This document shows positions 44,049 to 52,390 of a stretch of DNA of 64,000 bases, piece after piece. The DNA is from Gracilimonas sp. (lineage in GTDB: Bacteria; Bacteroidota; Rhodothermia; Balneolales; Balneolaceae). The DNA is taken from contig NZ_JABURM010000005.1 in the NCBI RefSeq assembly GCF_014762685.1, positions 1,550,001 through 1,614,000 of the forward strand. Direction: 5' to 3'. The notes beneath the pieces were generated by a model, which saw only the letters and a program-made list of their open reading frames with translations, was not told the DNA's origin and did no database searches. The position numbers and the translations under genes were made by a program. How positions within the stretch are numbered: the first letter of the stretch is position 1; every line of letters starts with the position of its first letter.

Positions 44049-44064
44049 GGCTTGGTACCAAGCC
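44049..44064. promoter_or_regulatory. 16-bp palindrome, possible operator or minus-strand terminator
   Basis: GGCTTGGTACCAAGCC reads the same on both strands. On the minus strand it is followed by TGGTTTTTATTT, so it could end transcripts coming from the right, about 110 bp upstream of the BNR gene. It could also be a dimer-protein operator. Confidence 0.4.
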
Positions 44065-44346
44065 CATTTAATAAAACAATTTATTGCAACCATACTATCT
44101 TATATCGTTTTTTTTTAATCACTTTTACATTTAGTTAGGCTTCCTAAAATACTCAATATATCATAGCCGGTGGGCTGACCATTGTATCTTATATTTTTGA
44201 TTATCAAGGACAATTAAAATCACCAAAGATGTTTTATGAGGTTATGGCAATAATTAATCAACCTGTCAAAAGCATAAAAATGAAGCAGACAGGATATTTT
44301 TTCTCCATATGTCGCTTTTACAAACTCGTTTGTCATTTTGTAATTC

Positions 44347-44367
44347 ACTGACTTAAAAATTGTCAGT
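44347..44367 (+). promoter_or_regulatory. Inverted repeat ACTGAC-N9-GTCAGT, possible activator site
   Basis: ACTGAC at 44347-44352 and GTCAGT at 44362-44367 form a 6-bp inverted repeat 23 bp upstream of the sigma-54-like promoter. Enhancer-binding proteins of sigma-54 use such dimer sites, although usually further upstream. Confidence 0.4.
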
Positions 44368-44389
44368 TTCTCTTTTTGAAATCCTGAAT

Positions 44390-44404
44390 TGGCACAAGAT
44401 TTGT
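44390..44404 (+). promoter_or_regulatory. Sigma-54-like -24/-12 promoter of hsp20 copy 2
   Basis: TGGCACAAGATTTGT matches the TGGCAC-N5-TTGC consensus with GG and G-pair spacing exactly right and only the final C changed to T. It lies about 88 bp ahead of the hsp20 start. A sigma-54 activator gene is present at 57640. E. coli ibpB is also sigma-54 dependent, so the use for a small heat-shock gene has precedent. Confidence 0.6.
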
Positions 44405-44412
44405 GATTATTA

Positions 44413-44436
44413 AAGTGTCGCACATAAGTGTCGACA
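44413..44436 (+). repeat. 13-bp direct repeat at the predicted hsp20 transcript start
   Basis: AAGTGTCGCACAT is followed directly by AAGTGTCGACA, with period 13. It falls just after the sigma-54-like site, so it would be in the leader or at the start of the transcript. It may be a repressor site or chance. Confidence 0.35.
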
Positions 44437-44491
44437 ATGGGTAGAACCCTATGATCTTTAAATTAAAACTATTTAAAAGGAGGATAAACCT

Positions 44492-44950
44492 ATGTTGATG
44501 CGAACAAACACAAATACACCAACACTTTGGAACGACAATACAAGTACTTCACCTCTAAAAATATCTAATTGGATTGATGAAGTCTTTGAAGATGCACTGA
44601 ATTGGCCGCGAACAAGTTCTTCAACCTTTGTCCCTGAGTTAAATGTTTATGAAACGGACAAAGAATTTGAAGTATCTGCTGCATTGCCCGGTATGAATAA
44701 AGATGATATCGAAATCAGCTTTAATGCCGGTATGCTGACTATAAGCGGCGAGAGAAAGATGGAACAAGAAGAAAATGGACGTCGGTACCATCGTATCGAA
44801 AGCCGGTTCGGTAAATTTAACCGATCACTGCCGTTACCAAGTGATGTGATCGATCAAGAGAAAATCTCAGCCAAGTACGAAAATGGCGTGCTTAATGTAA
44901 CTATACCTAAAGTGAAGGAAAAAGCCGCCAAAAAAATCAAAGTGACATAG
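44492..44950 (+). CDS. Small heat-shock protein, Hsp20/alpha-crystallin family (copy 2)
   Basis: This 152-residue chaperone has a longer N-terminal arm (about 1-50) and an alpha-crystallin domain beginning ELNVYETDKEFEVSAALPGMNKDDIEIS and ending GVLNVTIPKVKEK. An ideal AGGAGG lies 8 bases ahead of the ATG at 44492. It has its own terminator downstream and a sigma-54-like promoter upstream, unlike copy 1 (2600-3052), so the two are probably induced by different signals. Confidence 0.95.
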   Translation: MLMRTNTNTPTLWNDNTSTSPLKISNWIDEVFEDALNWPRTSSSTFVPELNVYETDKEFEVSAALPGMNKDDIEISFNAGMLTISGERKMEQEENGRRYHRIESRFGKFNRSLPLPSDVIDQEKISAKYENGVLNVTIPKVKEKAAKKIKVT

Positions 44951-44988
44951 ACATTATTGACTTATTCAAAAATTGAAAACCATTCTAG

Positions 44989-45019
44989 GCCGTGGAGTAA
45001 CTGTCTTCACGGCTTTTTT
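44989..45019 (+). terminator. Rho-independent terminator of hsp20 copy 2
   Basis: GCCGTGGAG (44989-44997) pairs with CTTCACGGC (45005-45013) with one G-U pair and a 7-base loop; T6 follows. Confidence 0.88.
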
Positions 45020-45207
45020 ATTCCAATATTCAAAATACCTGAACGTCTATAAGTGGTTACTCTGTTAACGAATCTGAATTTTATATCTTTATTTAGCATC
45101 TTGTCATTTACTGTTTATCCAGAAACACCATTGATGAAAATGATATGCAAAATACAGCCGTTATTATAAAATTTCGGCTAACCTTGCGACTATTTACCTT
45201 AAAAACT

Positions 45208-45564
45208 ATGACAAATAAATCAACTGCCGGTGATTTTGATCTCGCTGAATTAGAGGCCTTAACTCATGGTGATAAAAGTTTGCTAAATGAATTGATCGAG
45301 CTTTTTATTGAACAGACTTCAATTCAATTAAATAATTTGGACAATGCAGTACAGAATGGAAATTATGAGCTAATCCGAACCATTACCCATAGTCTAAAGT
45401 CAAGTTATCTTCTCATAGGATTTGGGAAGAAAGAATTAATTTTAAACCTTGAACAAATAGCTAAAAATCCAAAACAGCAATCAAAAAAGGAAATCCAAAA
45501 AATACTGCTTCAGCTAAAAAAAGAAACGGTTAAAGTCATAAAACAAATGGAAAAGAGCCTGTAA
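45208..45564 (+). CDS. Stand-alone Hpt phosphotransfer protein
   Basis: This 118-residue protein has the four-helix Hpt bundle with the phospho-accepting His61 in TITHSLKSSYLLIGFG. The frame extends to 45145, but the ATG at 45208 gives a normal domain. It has no attached kinase. It lies 88 bp upstream of the response regulator that begins the polysaccharide operon, so it may pass phosphate to or from that regulator in a phosphorelay. Confidence 0.85.
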   Translation: MTNKSTAGDFDLAELEALTHGDKSLLNELIELFIEQTSIQLNNLDNAVQNGNYELIRTITHSLKSSYLLIGFGKKELILNLEQIAKNPKQQSKKEIQKILLQLKKETVKVIKQMEKSL

Positions 45565-45652
45565 AAGCCTCGCTATACTATTTATTATATTAAAAATTTT
45601 TAATGTAAATTGTAATCAATGGAAATTTCAATTTCTATAAAGAGGATCCCTG

Positions 45653-46024
45653 GTGAATAAAAAAATGAAAGTTTTGATAGCTGAGGATAATGACTTGATG
45701 AGAAAATCGCTGGCATTTTACCTGAAAGATGAGGGATTTCAGGTACTGGAGGTTACAAATGGGAAAGAAGCTTTACAGGCGGTTGAATCACATCAGATTG
45801 AATTAGTAATTACCGATCTAAATATGCCTGAATCCGGTGGATTGGAGCTCATCCATACTATCAGGGATGTACTGAAAAAGGATATGCCGATCATTGTGTT
45901 AACAGCGTCCGGAGTTGAAAAGTCGGAGTTGGAAGCATTCGAACTCGGAGCCAGCGAGTTTATCTCAAAACCATTCAGTCCACACGTATTAAAGGCGAGA
46001 ATAAAAAAACTACTTAATGTATAA
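45653..46024 (+). CDS. Single-domain response regulator (CheY-like)
   Basis: This 123-residue receiver has acidic pocket EDN, phospho-acceptor Asp55 in LVITDLNMP, Thr84 in IIVLTASG and Lys106 in FISKPF, with no output domain. GTG at 45653 is the likely start, with AGAGGA upstream; ATG at 45665 is an alternative. The stop overlaps the YaiO start by 8 bp, so the regulator is translated with the exopolysaccharide genes and probably acts by protein contact. Confidence 0.92.
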   Translation: MNKKMKVLIAEDNDLMRKSLAFYLKDEGFQVLEVTNGKEALQAVESHQIELVITDLNMPESGGLELIHTIRDVLKKDMPIIVLTASGVEKSELEAFELGASEFISKPFSPHVLKARIKKLLNV

Positions 46025-47249
46025 ATCACTTTTGCTTCTATGTTTTTTTCTTTTCGCCGGACTTTTATCTCCGCTTATCTATGCTCAACAAACACCAAAC
46101 GAGCGCTTTAATAACGTTCAATTACTTAGCAGTGAAGGCAAATATCAGGAAGCCATCAAAGAGATAAAATCACTGATCTCGGATTATCCTGAAAACCTGG
46201 ATTATAAAATTCAATTGGGGCGCATTTTCTCTTGGGCAGAACAGTATGAAAATTCTAAATCAATCCTTTTACCAATAATTGAGAATTACCCCGAAAATGA
46301 AGCCGCTTTCTCAAGTTTATTAAATACCCTTCTATGGTCCGGCGAATACAAAGAGACTATCAAATATGCCAAAACCGGGATTCAACGATTTCCTGATAAA
46401 GAGTTTGAATACCAACTTATAATGCTCAAAGCCTATGAACAGACCGGGGCTGTAAAAAAAGGCCTGGCATTAGTTGAAAGCCTAAAAAAAGATAGTCCAA
46501 ATAAGTCAGGTTTAGAAGCAACTGAAACTATTTTACTGAAAAAACAAAAAAACAAAATCAACCTTTCTTATTCCAATACGTTCTTCCCTTCTGATGATTT
46601 TGATCCATGGCATTTGGGCAGCATTTCATACACAAGAAACTGGGAGAAGATACCAACTGAATACCGTCTCAGTTATGCCAATATTTTTGGGCGTAATGAT
46701 ATACAATTTGATATGGATTTATATCCTGTAATCAATCGTTCTTCCTATTTATATGCGAATCTTGGCTTTGCACCAAATCATACAATATTTCCTTCTTTTC
46801 GGGGTGGTTTAGAATATTTTTACGAGTTTGGTAATGGTCTAAGCCTTTCTTCCGGTGGCCGTATTTTGAAGTTCTCCGAAGAAACCATTCCCATTTTAAC
46901 TACCCACCTCGGGAAAACCTTTGGCGACTATAAGGTGCAGTACAGGCCCTTTTTCGTATCCCAAAACAAAGACTTATTCACTACTCATACTTTAGCTCTC
47001 CGAAAAAAATGGCATATTAAGGAAGCTTTTCTTCAGCTTGACTTGCAATACGGAACAGCTCCTTATTTCTTGTTCTTTAATGATGATTTTGACCGAATTT
47101 CATCAAAACGTATTGGCCTGCAATCCCAGTTCAGAGCTTCCAGACATCTTCTCGTTAAGTTTAATATAATGTATGAACATGAAGAATATACCCCTAAAAA
47201 CTTCCGAAACCGATTGAATTCCCAAGTAATATTCGTTAAACGGTTTTGA
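46017..47249 (+). CDS. YaiO-family outer-membrane protein with TPR domain
   Basis: This 410-residue protein has a signal peptide (about 1-24), TPR repeats (about 27-180; GKYQEAIKEIKSLISDYPEN, WAEQYENSKSILLPIIENYPEN), and a C-terminal barrel of about 220 residues (YSNTFFPSDDFDPWHLGSISYTRNW and final strand NSQVIFVKRF). The TPR-plus-porin layout is that of PgaA-type polysaccharide exporters at a smaller scale. It lies between the regulator and the HEAT/GT2 genes, so I read it as the export porin of a polysaccharide system. The YaiO name is by family resemblance. Confidence 0.85.
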   Translation: MYKSLLLLCFFLFAGLLSPLIYAQQTPNERFNNVQLLSSEGKYQEAIKEIKSLISDYPENLDYKIQLGRIFSWAEQYENSKSILLPIIENYPENEAAFSSLLNTLLWSGEYKETIKYAKTGIQRFPDKEFEYQLIMLKAYEQTGAVKKGLALVESLKKDSPNKSGLEATETILLKKQKNKINLSYSNTFFPSDDFDPWHLGSISYTRNWEKIPTEYRLSYANIFGRNDIQFDMDLYPVINRSSYLYANLGFAPNHTIFPSFRGGLEYFYEFGNGLSLSSGGRILKFSEETIPILTTHLGKTFGDYKVQYRPFFVSQNKDLFTTHTLALRKKWHIKEAFLQLDLQYGTAPYFLFFNDDFDRISSKRIGLQSQFRASRHLLVKFNIMYEHEEYTPKNFRNRLNSQVIFVKRF

Positions 47250-47261
47250 TTTAAGTAAACC

Positions 47262-48095
47262 ATGGATTTATTTAAATATTACATTGAGGAAGGCTTGCAG
47301 ATTGAACTGTTTCTTTTAAGCAGTATCGCTCTTTTTGTGTTTTTGACTTTAGTTTTTCTCATAGCACTATTTCTCAGCCGGTTTATGACTAATCGCCGCT
47401 TAAAGCTGGAGGAAAGATTCGAGCCTATTGTTGAGGAGCTATTATTTGATGTGATGTTTAATGATACCCCAATTAATGAACTTCTCAATCACAGGATGTA
47501 TACCCGTTATCATAAAAAAAATATTTTTATGAAAATGCTTATCAGGTCCTCCTTTAGCATGCATCAACAGTTTAGTGGCGATATTGCAGAAAGACTGAAA
47601 AAATTCTATCAAACATCAGCTCTTAAAAAGTATTCGATACAGAAGCTGAATTCGAATGCATGGTATAAAAAATGCCAGGGAATCAGAGAACTCAGTGAAA
47701 TGAATCAAGATGATGCTGTCCCGGATATTGTATCGCTTTGCTTCTCAAAACATCAGCTTGTGAAACAGGCTGCATTTGTAGGAATTATAAAACTGAAAGG
47801 GATTGAAGGCCTAAAAAGCCTCCAAAAATTTACCGAGTTTATAGATGACTGGACGCTGTCACATATCCTTATGGCCATTGAAGAAACCGATTCCACTAAT
47901 TTCACAGATCTCAACTTTCTGTTACAGCACAAAAACCCATCTATGGTGTTGTTAGGGCTCCGACTTATACGCTACTTTAGTTTGCCCGGATACCAAAAAG
48001 CTATCAGCAATGTACAGGAACCCCTTTCATCAGATAGAATACAGCAGGAAATTCAAAAACACTTACAATTACTTGAAACACGAATTAAAGAATAG
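47262..48095 (+). CDS. Membrane-anchored HEAT-repeat protein
   Basis: This 277-residue protein has one N-terminal membrane helix (about 14-38) and a cytoplasmic or periplasmic HEAT/ARM-type alpha-solenoid; repeats include NQDDAVPDIVSLCFSKHQLVKQAAFVGIIKL and KNPSMVLLGLRLIRY. HEAT scaffolds bind partner proteins. It lies 12 bp after the YaiO gene and 8 bp before the GT2 gene, so it probably links the synthase and the regulator. Confidence 0.78.
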   Translation: MDLFKYYIEEGLQIELFLLSSIALFVFLTLVFLIALFLSRFMTNRRLKLEERFEPIVEELLFDVMFNDTPINELLNHRMYTRYHKKNIFMKMLIRSSFSMHQQFSGDIAERLKKFYQTSALKKYSIQKLNSNAWYKKCQGIRELSEMNQDDAVPDIVSLCFSKHQLVKQAAFVGIIKLKGIEGLKSLQKFTEFIDDWTLSHILMAIEETDSTNFTDLNFLLQHKNPSMVLLGLRLIRYFSLPGYQKAISNVQEPLSSDRIQQEIQKHLQLLETRIKE

Positions 48096-48103
48096 TTAAC
48101 GAA

Positions 48104-49513
48104 ATGGACTTCATGGAACTTTTTAACCTGTTCGTGCTGATTTTTGTGGTGCTGATAATGAGTTCTTATGTACTGTTGGCAAGCATTTCGATCAGTGCTC
48201 TGAGAAACTACCTGAAGGAGAACAAGTCCATCAATTATGAAGTGCTTATGTCTTCAGCTATTTCACCGAAAATATCTGTCATAGCCCCGGCTTATAACGA
48301 GGCTAACACCATTAAAGAAAATATACAGTCTCTGCTTTCGCTGAACTATCCAAATTTTGAAGTTATTGTTGTAAATGACGGCAGCACAGATGACACTATG
48401 AAGCTATTAAATGAAGCTTACAAGTTGAAGAAAACTGAAGCTGATTATCAGCATGTAATTCCTACAGAAAAAATCAGAGAAGTATATCATTCTTCCAACC
48501 CGGCTTTTTCATCTCTTGTCATCATTAACAAAGAAAATGGAGGCAAAGCCGATGCCCTTAATGCAGGGCTAAATGCTGCAAAAAATGATTATGTAGTTTG
48601 TATAGATGTGGATTGCATAATGGATAAAGATGCATTGCTGAAAATGGCCAAACCGTTTATGCAACAAGAAGAAAATCGGGTAATCGCAGCCGGCGGGGTA
48701 GTCCGCATCGCAAACTCCTGTATTGTAAAAGGCGGCAGACTCGTGGAAATAAAAGCACCAAAAAAATTCTTGCCCAGAACACAAGTTTTAGAATACCTAA
48801 GAGCCTTTTTATTAGGGCGTATGGGTTGGTCTAAAATGGATGGCCTCCTTTTGATAAGCGGTGCAGTGGGTATGTTCGATAAAAAAATCGCCCTTGAAGC
48901 AGGTGGGTATGATCCGAATACTGTTGGTGAGGATATGGAACTGATCGTTCGAATGAGACGGTATATGATAGAAACGAAAAGAGCTTATACCGTAAAACTG
49001 ATTCCCGATCCATTATGCTGGACAGAAGCACCGGAAACCATCCCAGTACTCCGAAGGCAAAGAAGTCGATGGACACGAGGTACCATGGAGACGCTGTGGA
49101 AACATCGAAAAATGTTTTTCAATCCCAAATATAAACTGTTGGGGATGGTAAGTATCCCATACTGGTTTTTATTTGAATACCTGGCTCCCATTATTGAAGT
49201 AACCGGGATAATCATCACTATATATTTAATCGTTATGGGGATGATCTCCTGGAATATATTTTTCCTTCTTTTGTTGTTTGTTTACACTTTTGCCGTGATG
49301 ATTTCTTCCCTCGCTTTATTGACCGAAGAATTTACTTTTCATAAATACTCCAGGCTTGCAGATTTTTCAAAGCTTTTTTTAGCAGCCTTATTGGAACCTT
49401 TTTTCTTTCACCCCTTTACAGTATATGCGGCATTAAAAGGAAATTGGGAAAAGTTCCGTAAAAAAACTGCTTGGGGAGAAATGGTAAGAACAGGTTTTAA
49501 CAAATCAAACTAG
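48104..49513 (+). CDS. Processive GT2 polysaccharide synthase (PgaC/HasA-like)
   Basis: This 469-residue membrane glycosyltransferase has an N-terminal helix (about 10-32), then the GT-A core with VIAPAYNEANTIKE, VNDGSTDD (91-97), IDVDC (Asp168/Asp170), VGED (Glu276/Asp277) and QRSRW (319-323), the complete processive synthase signature. Three or four membrane helices follow (about 345-440). It is expected to polymerise a hexose or N-acetylhexosamine while pushing the chain through the membrane. It ends the operon. Confidence 0.92.
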   Translation: MDFMELFNLFVLIFVVLIMSSYVLLASISISALRNYLKENKSINYEVLMSSAISPKISVIAPAYNEANTIKENIQSLLSLNYPNFEVIVVNDGSTDDTMKLLNEAYKLKKTEADYQHVIPTEKIREVYHSSNPAFSSLVIINKENGGKADALNAGLNAAKNDYVVCIDVDCIMDKDALLKMAKPFMQQEENRVIAAGGVVRIANSCIVKGGRLVEIKAPKKFLPRTQVLEYLRAFLLGRMGWSKMDGLLLISGAVGMFDKKIALEAGGYDPNTVGEDMELIVRMRRYMIETKRAYTVKLIPDPLCWTEAPETIPVLRRQRSRWTRGTMETLWKHRKMFFNPKYKLLGMVSIPYWFLFEYLAPIIEVTGIIITIYLIVMGMISWNIFFLLLLFVYTFAVMISSLALLTEEFTFHKYSRLADFSKLFLAALLEPFFFHPFTVYAALKGNWEKFRKKTAWGEMVRTGFNKSN

Positions 49514-49555
49514 GCCAGGAAACTTCAGAGGTGTTTTTAAACTTTGATTCAGTAC

Positions 49556-50158
49556 TCACTCTCCCGGCACCACATACTCTTTCGCATAAATCCAATCTCC
49601 AAACTCAGATTGATCTCCGTTTGCAGCATTGGCAGCAATATTAAAATAAATAGAATCTTCAATAAATTCGGGTGCATGCCATTTAACTACCCAACGGTTT
49701 TTACCGGTTTCCGTCGGTACAGTTCCCGAAGTAGAATGCTGTACATATTGAAGTGAATCCGGAACCTGTTCAGTAAACATAAGCCGTTCATTTTCCGAAA
49801 TCTCAAACACTCCTGCTTGCCTTCCATCCCGGACTCTTGATGAGAGCTGGAATCCGGCTTTCCCCAAATCTTCCCTTTCTACTATAATTTCAAATTTATA
49901 AGCTTTGCCGGGTTGAATTTTATTCGGAATTCCCGAGACAGAGAAACGCCCCTCCCCCTTGTTCAAATCATAATCAAAATGGCAACTTTGGCACGTTTGT
50001 TCGTTAAACCCACCGGTAAATGCACCTGCCAAGTGTTCAGGATAATCATCAGAATTATAAGCTCTTTGATGTTCGCTCTGAGCGAATAAATAACCGACGC
50101 TAAAAGCAAGCGCCGGTATTAATATCAATTTTTGAATGGCGCTAAACATGCTACCCAT
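49556..50158 (-). CDS. Reeler/choice-of-anchor-type exported protein with CxxCH
   Basis: This 200-residue protein has a signal peptide (about 1-27) and a single c-type heme-like motif CQSCH (FNEQTCQSCHFDYD). The rest has the pattern of choice-of-anchor V or reeler domains (GKAYKFEIIVEREDLGKAGFQLSSRVRDG, WVVKWHAPEFIEDSIYFNIAANAANGD), in which the CxxCH is often the only motif. It may bind heme or use Cys pairs structurally. The start shares one base with the Vgb-like stop, so they are coupled. Confidence 0.78.
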   Translation of the reverse strand: MGSMFSAIQKLILIPALAFSVGYLFAQSEHQRAYNSDDYPEHLAGAFTGGFNEQTCQSCHFDYDLNKGEGRFSVSGIPNKIQPGKAYKFEIIVEREDLGKAGFQLSSRVRDGRQAGVFEISENERLMFTEQVPDSLQYVQHSTSGTVPTETGKNRWVVKWHAPEFIEDSIYFNIAANAANGDQSEFGDWIYAKEYVVPGE

Positions 50159-51165
50159 TAATCAAGTTGGGCTCTTCCAAGGTAGTTTGTGTCGGTTCCG
50201 AACCAAATTGAATTGGTTGCTTCATCAAAAACCATATGCCTTACCGTTCCTCCGCCACTTGGCACAGCTTCAGATGCAACAAATTCTTTGGAATTAGTAT
50301 CAAAACCAACAAACATATTGGGGTCTACTCCGGTCTCTACCAACCAAACACGATCCTTGTCGTCTACCGTCACAGCGTAAGGCCGTGATGATTCTCCTGA
50401 AGGAAGTTCCCATTCATTGGTTTCTCCGTTATTAGGGTTATAACTACCGATATAACCTCTGGAATAATCTCCGTACCAAATCATACCGTCAGATGTTTGA
50501 GCCAACCGGCGAGGGCGGGTTTCTTCATTCGGAAGTTCAATCTCACGGAGTTTCATGGTTTGAGGATTCACCGTGGCCAATTTATTCGTTCCAAAAAGAA
50601 CAATCCACGGCGTAACCATATCTTTATCCATAATGATTCCATACGGCCGGGCACGAGGAGTAGGAACCTCAAGAATTTTCTCCTGCTCGGTTTCCACATC
50701 AAAATAACCGATGGAATTTGCCCCCTGGCTGGTAAACCAAATATTGCCAATTTCATCAAAAGTCATAGTATGAGGATCCCGGGCACTGTTATCCTCCGGC
50801 ATCATATATTTGGTGATTTCCCCGGTCTCCGGATTTATTTTTCCAATATGATTAGCTCTGTTTCCGGCATACCACGGATTACCCATATCATCCACTACAA
50901 CAGTATGCGGGCCGGCTCCATCTTCAAGATCAATTTTCCTGAATTCTTCTGTCTCAGGGATGAATTCAGCTACATAATGTGAGCGTTGTCCCACAAACCA
51001 TATATCCCCATCCGGTGCTACGTATGGATCCCTGGGACGACTCTCTTCCCACGGCACTTCCCATTCCTGAATTTGGATATCGGCTTTATTTAGAATTTCA
51101 TCACTGCCAATAAAAAAAGTAGTTGCTAACAAAACCGACAGTAAAACAGCTATCAATTTTCCCAT
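50158..51165 (-). CDS. Vgb-like exported beta-propeller (streptogramin-lyase fold)
   Basis: This 335-residue protein has a signal peptide (about 1-24) and a six- or seven-bladed propeller with regular repeats such as DPYVAPDGDIWFVGQ, DPHTMTFDEIGNIWFTSQGANSIGYFD and RPYAVTVDDKDRVWLVETG. These match virginiamycin B lyase-fold proteins. The enzyme proper has specific His and Glu ligands that I cannot confirm here, and most family members in marine bacteria are not antibiotic lyases. It is translated directly with a CxxCH protein, which suggests a periplasmic redox or sensing role. Confidence 0.82.
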   Translation of the reverse strand: MGKLIAVLLSVLLATTFFIGSDEILNKADIQIQEWEVPWEESRPRDPYVAPDGDIWFVGQRSHYVAEFIPETEEFRKIDLEDGAGPHTVVVDDMGNPWYAGNRANHIGKINPETGEITKYMMPEDNSARDPHTMTFDEIGNIWFTSQGANSIGYFDVETEQEKILEVPTPRARPYGIIMDKDMVTPWIVLFGTNKLATVNPQTMKLREIELPNEETRPRRLAQTSDGMIWYGDYSRGYIGSYNPNNGETNEWELPSGESSRPYAVTVDDKDRVWLVETGVDPNMFVGFDTNSKEFVASEAVPSGGGTVRHMVFDEATNSIWFGTDTNYLGRAQLD

Positions 51166-51420
51166 AGTTCTAATTCTCCCATTTAGTTAAGGATTCACTG
51201 CAATAAACACAGAATAATGGAAAAAAATCTACTGCTCACAAAATTTTACACAACCAGAAATCTGAGAATTTCACAACATGACTAATTGTAAAGATTAAAT
51301 TTTGAGAACAATGGGAACATTCGCATCCAAATTATTTTATAAAGAATGCTTACGCATTATAATAGCGCAAAATATCAAGAGTAAAACAGTTTATAACCCC
51401 CCAATCAAAAAAGTAATACT

Positions 51421-52293
51421 ATGAATAATAAGTCAAGACTCTTCAAACTATTCTACAGTGGATTTAAGAACGTGCTGGCATTTGGACTTATAGCTGTCCT
51501 TATAGCTTCGTGCAGCGATCTAAATTTTAGTGGTTCAAAAGCCGATAAAGGGCATATGGATTTTCATCTTACCGATGCACCGGCAAGCTATGATGAAGTA
51601 AACGTGGATGTACAGGGCCTTCGGATCCATTATACTCCACAAAGCTCTGATACAGTTACTTCCGATACAACAAACTCAGACGGAAAGTGGATTGACCTTC
51701 CATTGGATCCAATACGTTTGAACTTGCTGGAACTCACTAACGGTATTGACTCACTAATAGCATCAGCAGATTTAGACCCTGGTCATTATAAAGAACTAAG
51801 ACTAATTCTGGGTGATGATAACGACGTTGTGATTAATGGCGAAACACATCACCTTAAAGTTCCAAGTGGACAAGAGTCAGGTTATAAGATAAAATTTAAA
51901 ACTGACCTGGAATCCGGTGATGACTTAGATGTAACCATTGATTTTGACGCTGCCAGATCTGTTCACAAAGCCGGTAAAAGCGGCAAATATATCTTAAAAC
52001 CTGTACTAAAAGCGTTTATCTCCGGTGGTGAAGATATGGAAACCGGTAGTATTGCTGGTAATGTGGAACCATTGGATGCTGAGGCAACCGTTTATGCCAT
52101 TATGGGAACTGATACTTCCTCCACCCAGCCAGATAGTGAAGGTGCTTTCACCCTTGTCGGGCTTAATGTGGGTAGTTATGATTTAAATATCCAGCCTGCC
52201 AATGATGCTTATAATGATACCACTCTTGCAGATATTCAAGTGAATGCAGGTGAAGAAAATAATCTCGGAACCATAACCTTATCCGAGAACTAA
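51421..52293 (+). CDS. DUF4382-domain lipoprotein
   Basis: This 290-residue protein has a lipobox LIASC (Cys31) after a hydrophobic leader, so it should be a lipoprotein. The DUF4382 domain (about 45-200) shows MDFHLTDAPASYDEVNVDVQGLRIHY. A carboxypeptidase-like regulatory domain follows (about 205-290; IAGNVEPLDAEATVYAIMGTDTS). DUF4382 proteins are exported and of unknown role. A strong terminator follows. Confidence 0.88.
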   Translation: MNNKSRLFKLFYSGFKNVLAFGLIAVLIASCSDLNFSGSKADKGHMDFHLTDAPASYDEVNVDVQGLRIHYTPQSSDTVTSDTTNSDGKWIDLPLDPIRLNLLELTNGIDSLIASADLDPGHYKELRLILGDDNDVVINGETHHLKVPSGQESGYKIKFKTDLESGDDLDVTIDFDAARSVHKAGKSGKYILKPVLKAFISGGEDMETGSIAGNVEPLDAEATVYAIMGTDTSSTQPDSEGAFTLVGLNVGSYDLNIQPANDAYNDTTLADIQVNAGEENNLGTITLSEN

Positions 52294-52330
52294 CCCCAAA
52301 GCTAACAAACAAGTCCAAGACCTAACTTAA

Positions 52331-52360
52331 AAGCCCGGTTGAAAAACCGGGCTTTTTTCT
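52331..52360 (+). terminator. Rho-independent terminator after the DUF4382 gene
   Basis: AAGCCCGGTT (52331-52340) and AACCGGGCTT (52345-52354) form a perfect stem with a 4-base loop, followed by TTTTCTTTT. Confidence 0.92.
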
Positions 52361-52390
52361 TTTAGGCTGACACAAATACCAACAAATAAT

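Larger units (their letters stand above)
43940..44491. other. Long AT-rich intergenic region upstream of hsp20 copy 2
   Basis: This 552-bp gap holds the promoter of the BNR gene (leftward) and of the second hsp20 (rightward). I see a perfect GGCTTGGTACCAAGCC palindrome (44049-44064), an inverted repeat ACTGAC-N9-GTCAGT (44347-44367), a sigma-54-like site (44390-44404) and a 13-bp direct repeat (44413-44436). A 67-codon minus-strand open frame at 44220-44423 shows no family resemblance and I do not call it a gene. No RNA gene is evident. Confidence 0.6.

Noticed and set aside
44220-44423. 67-codon minus-strand open frame in the AT-rich gap upstream of hsp20
   Set aside because: No family resemblance, poor codon pattern, no ribosome site. 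It overlaps regulatory-looking DNA.
50158-51165. Antibiotic resistance (virginiamycin B lyase) label
   Set aside because: Only the propeller fold is supported; catalytic residues could not be confirmed and the context is not resistance-related.
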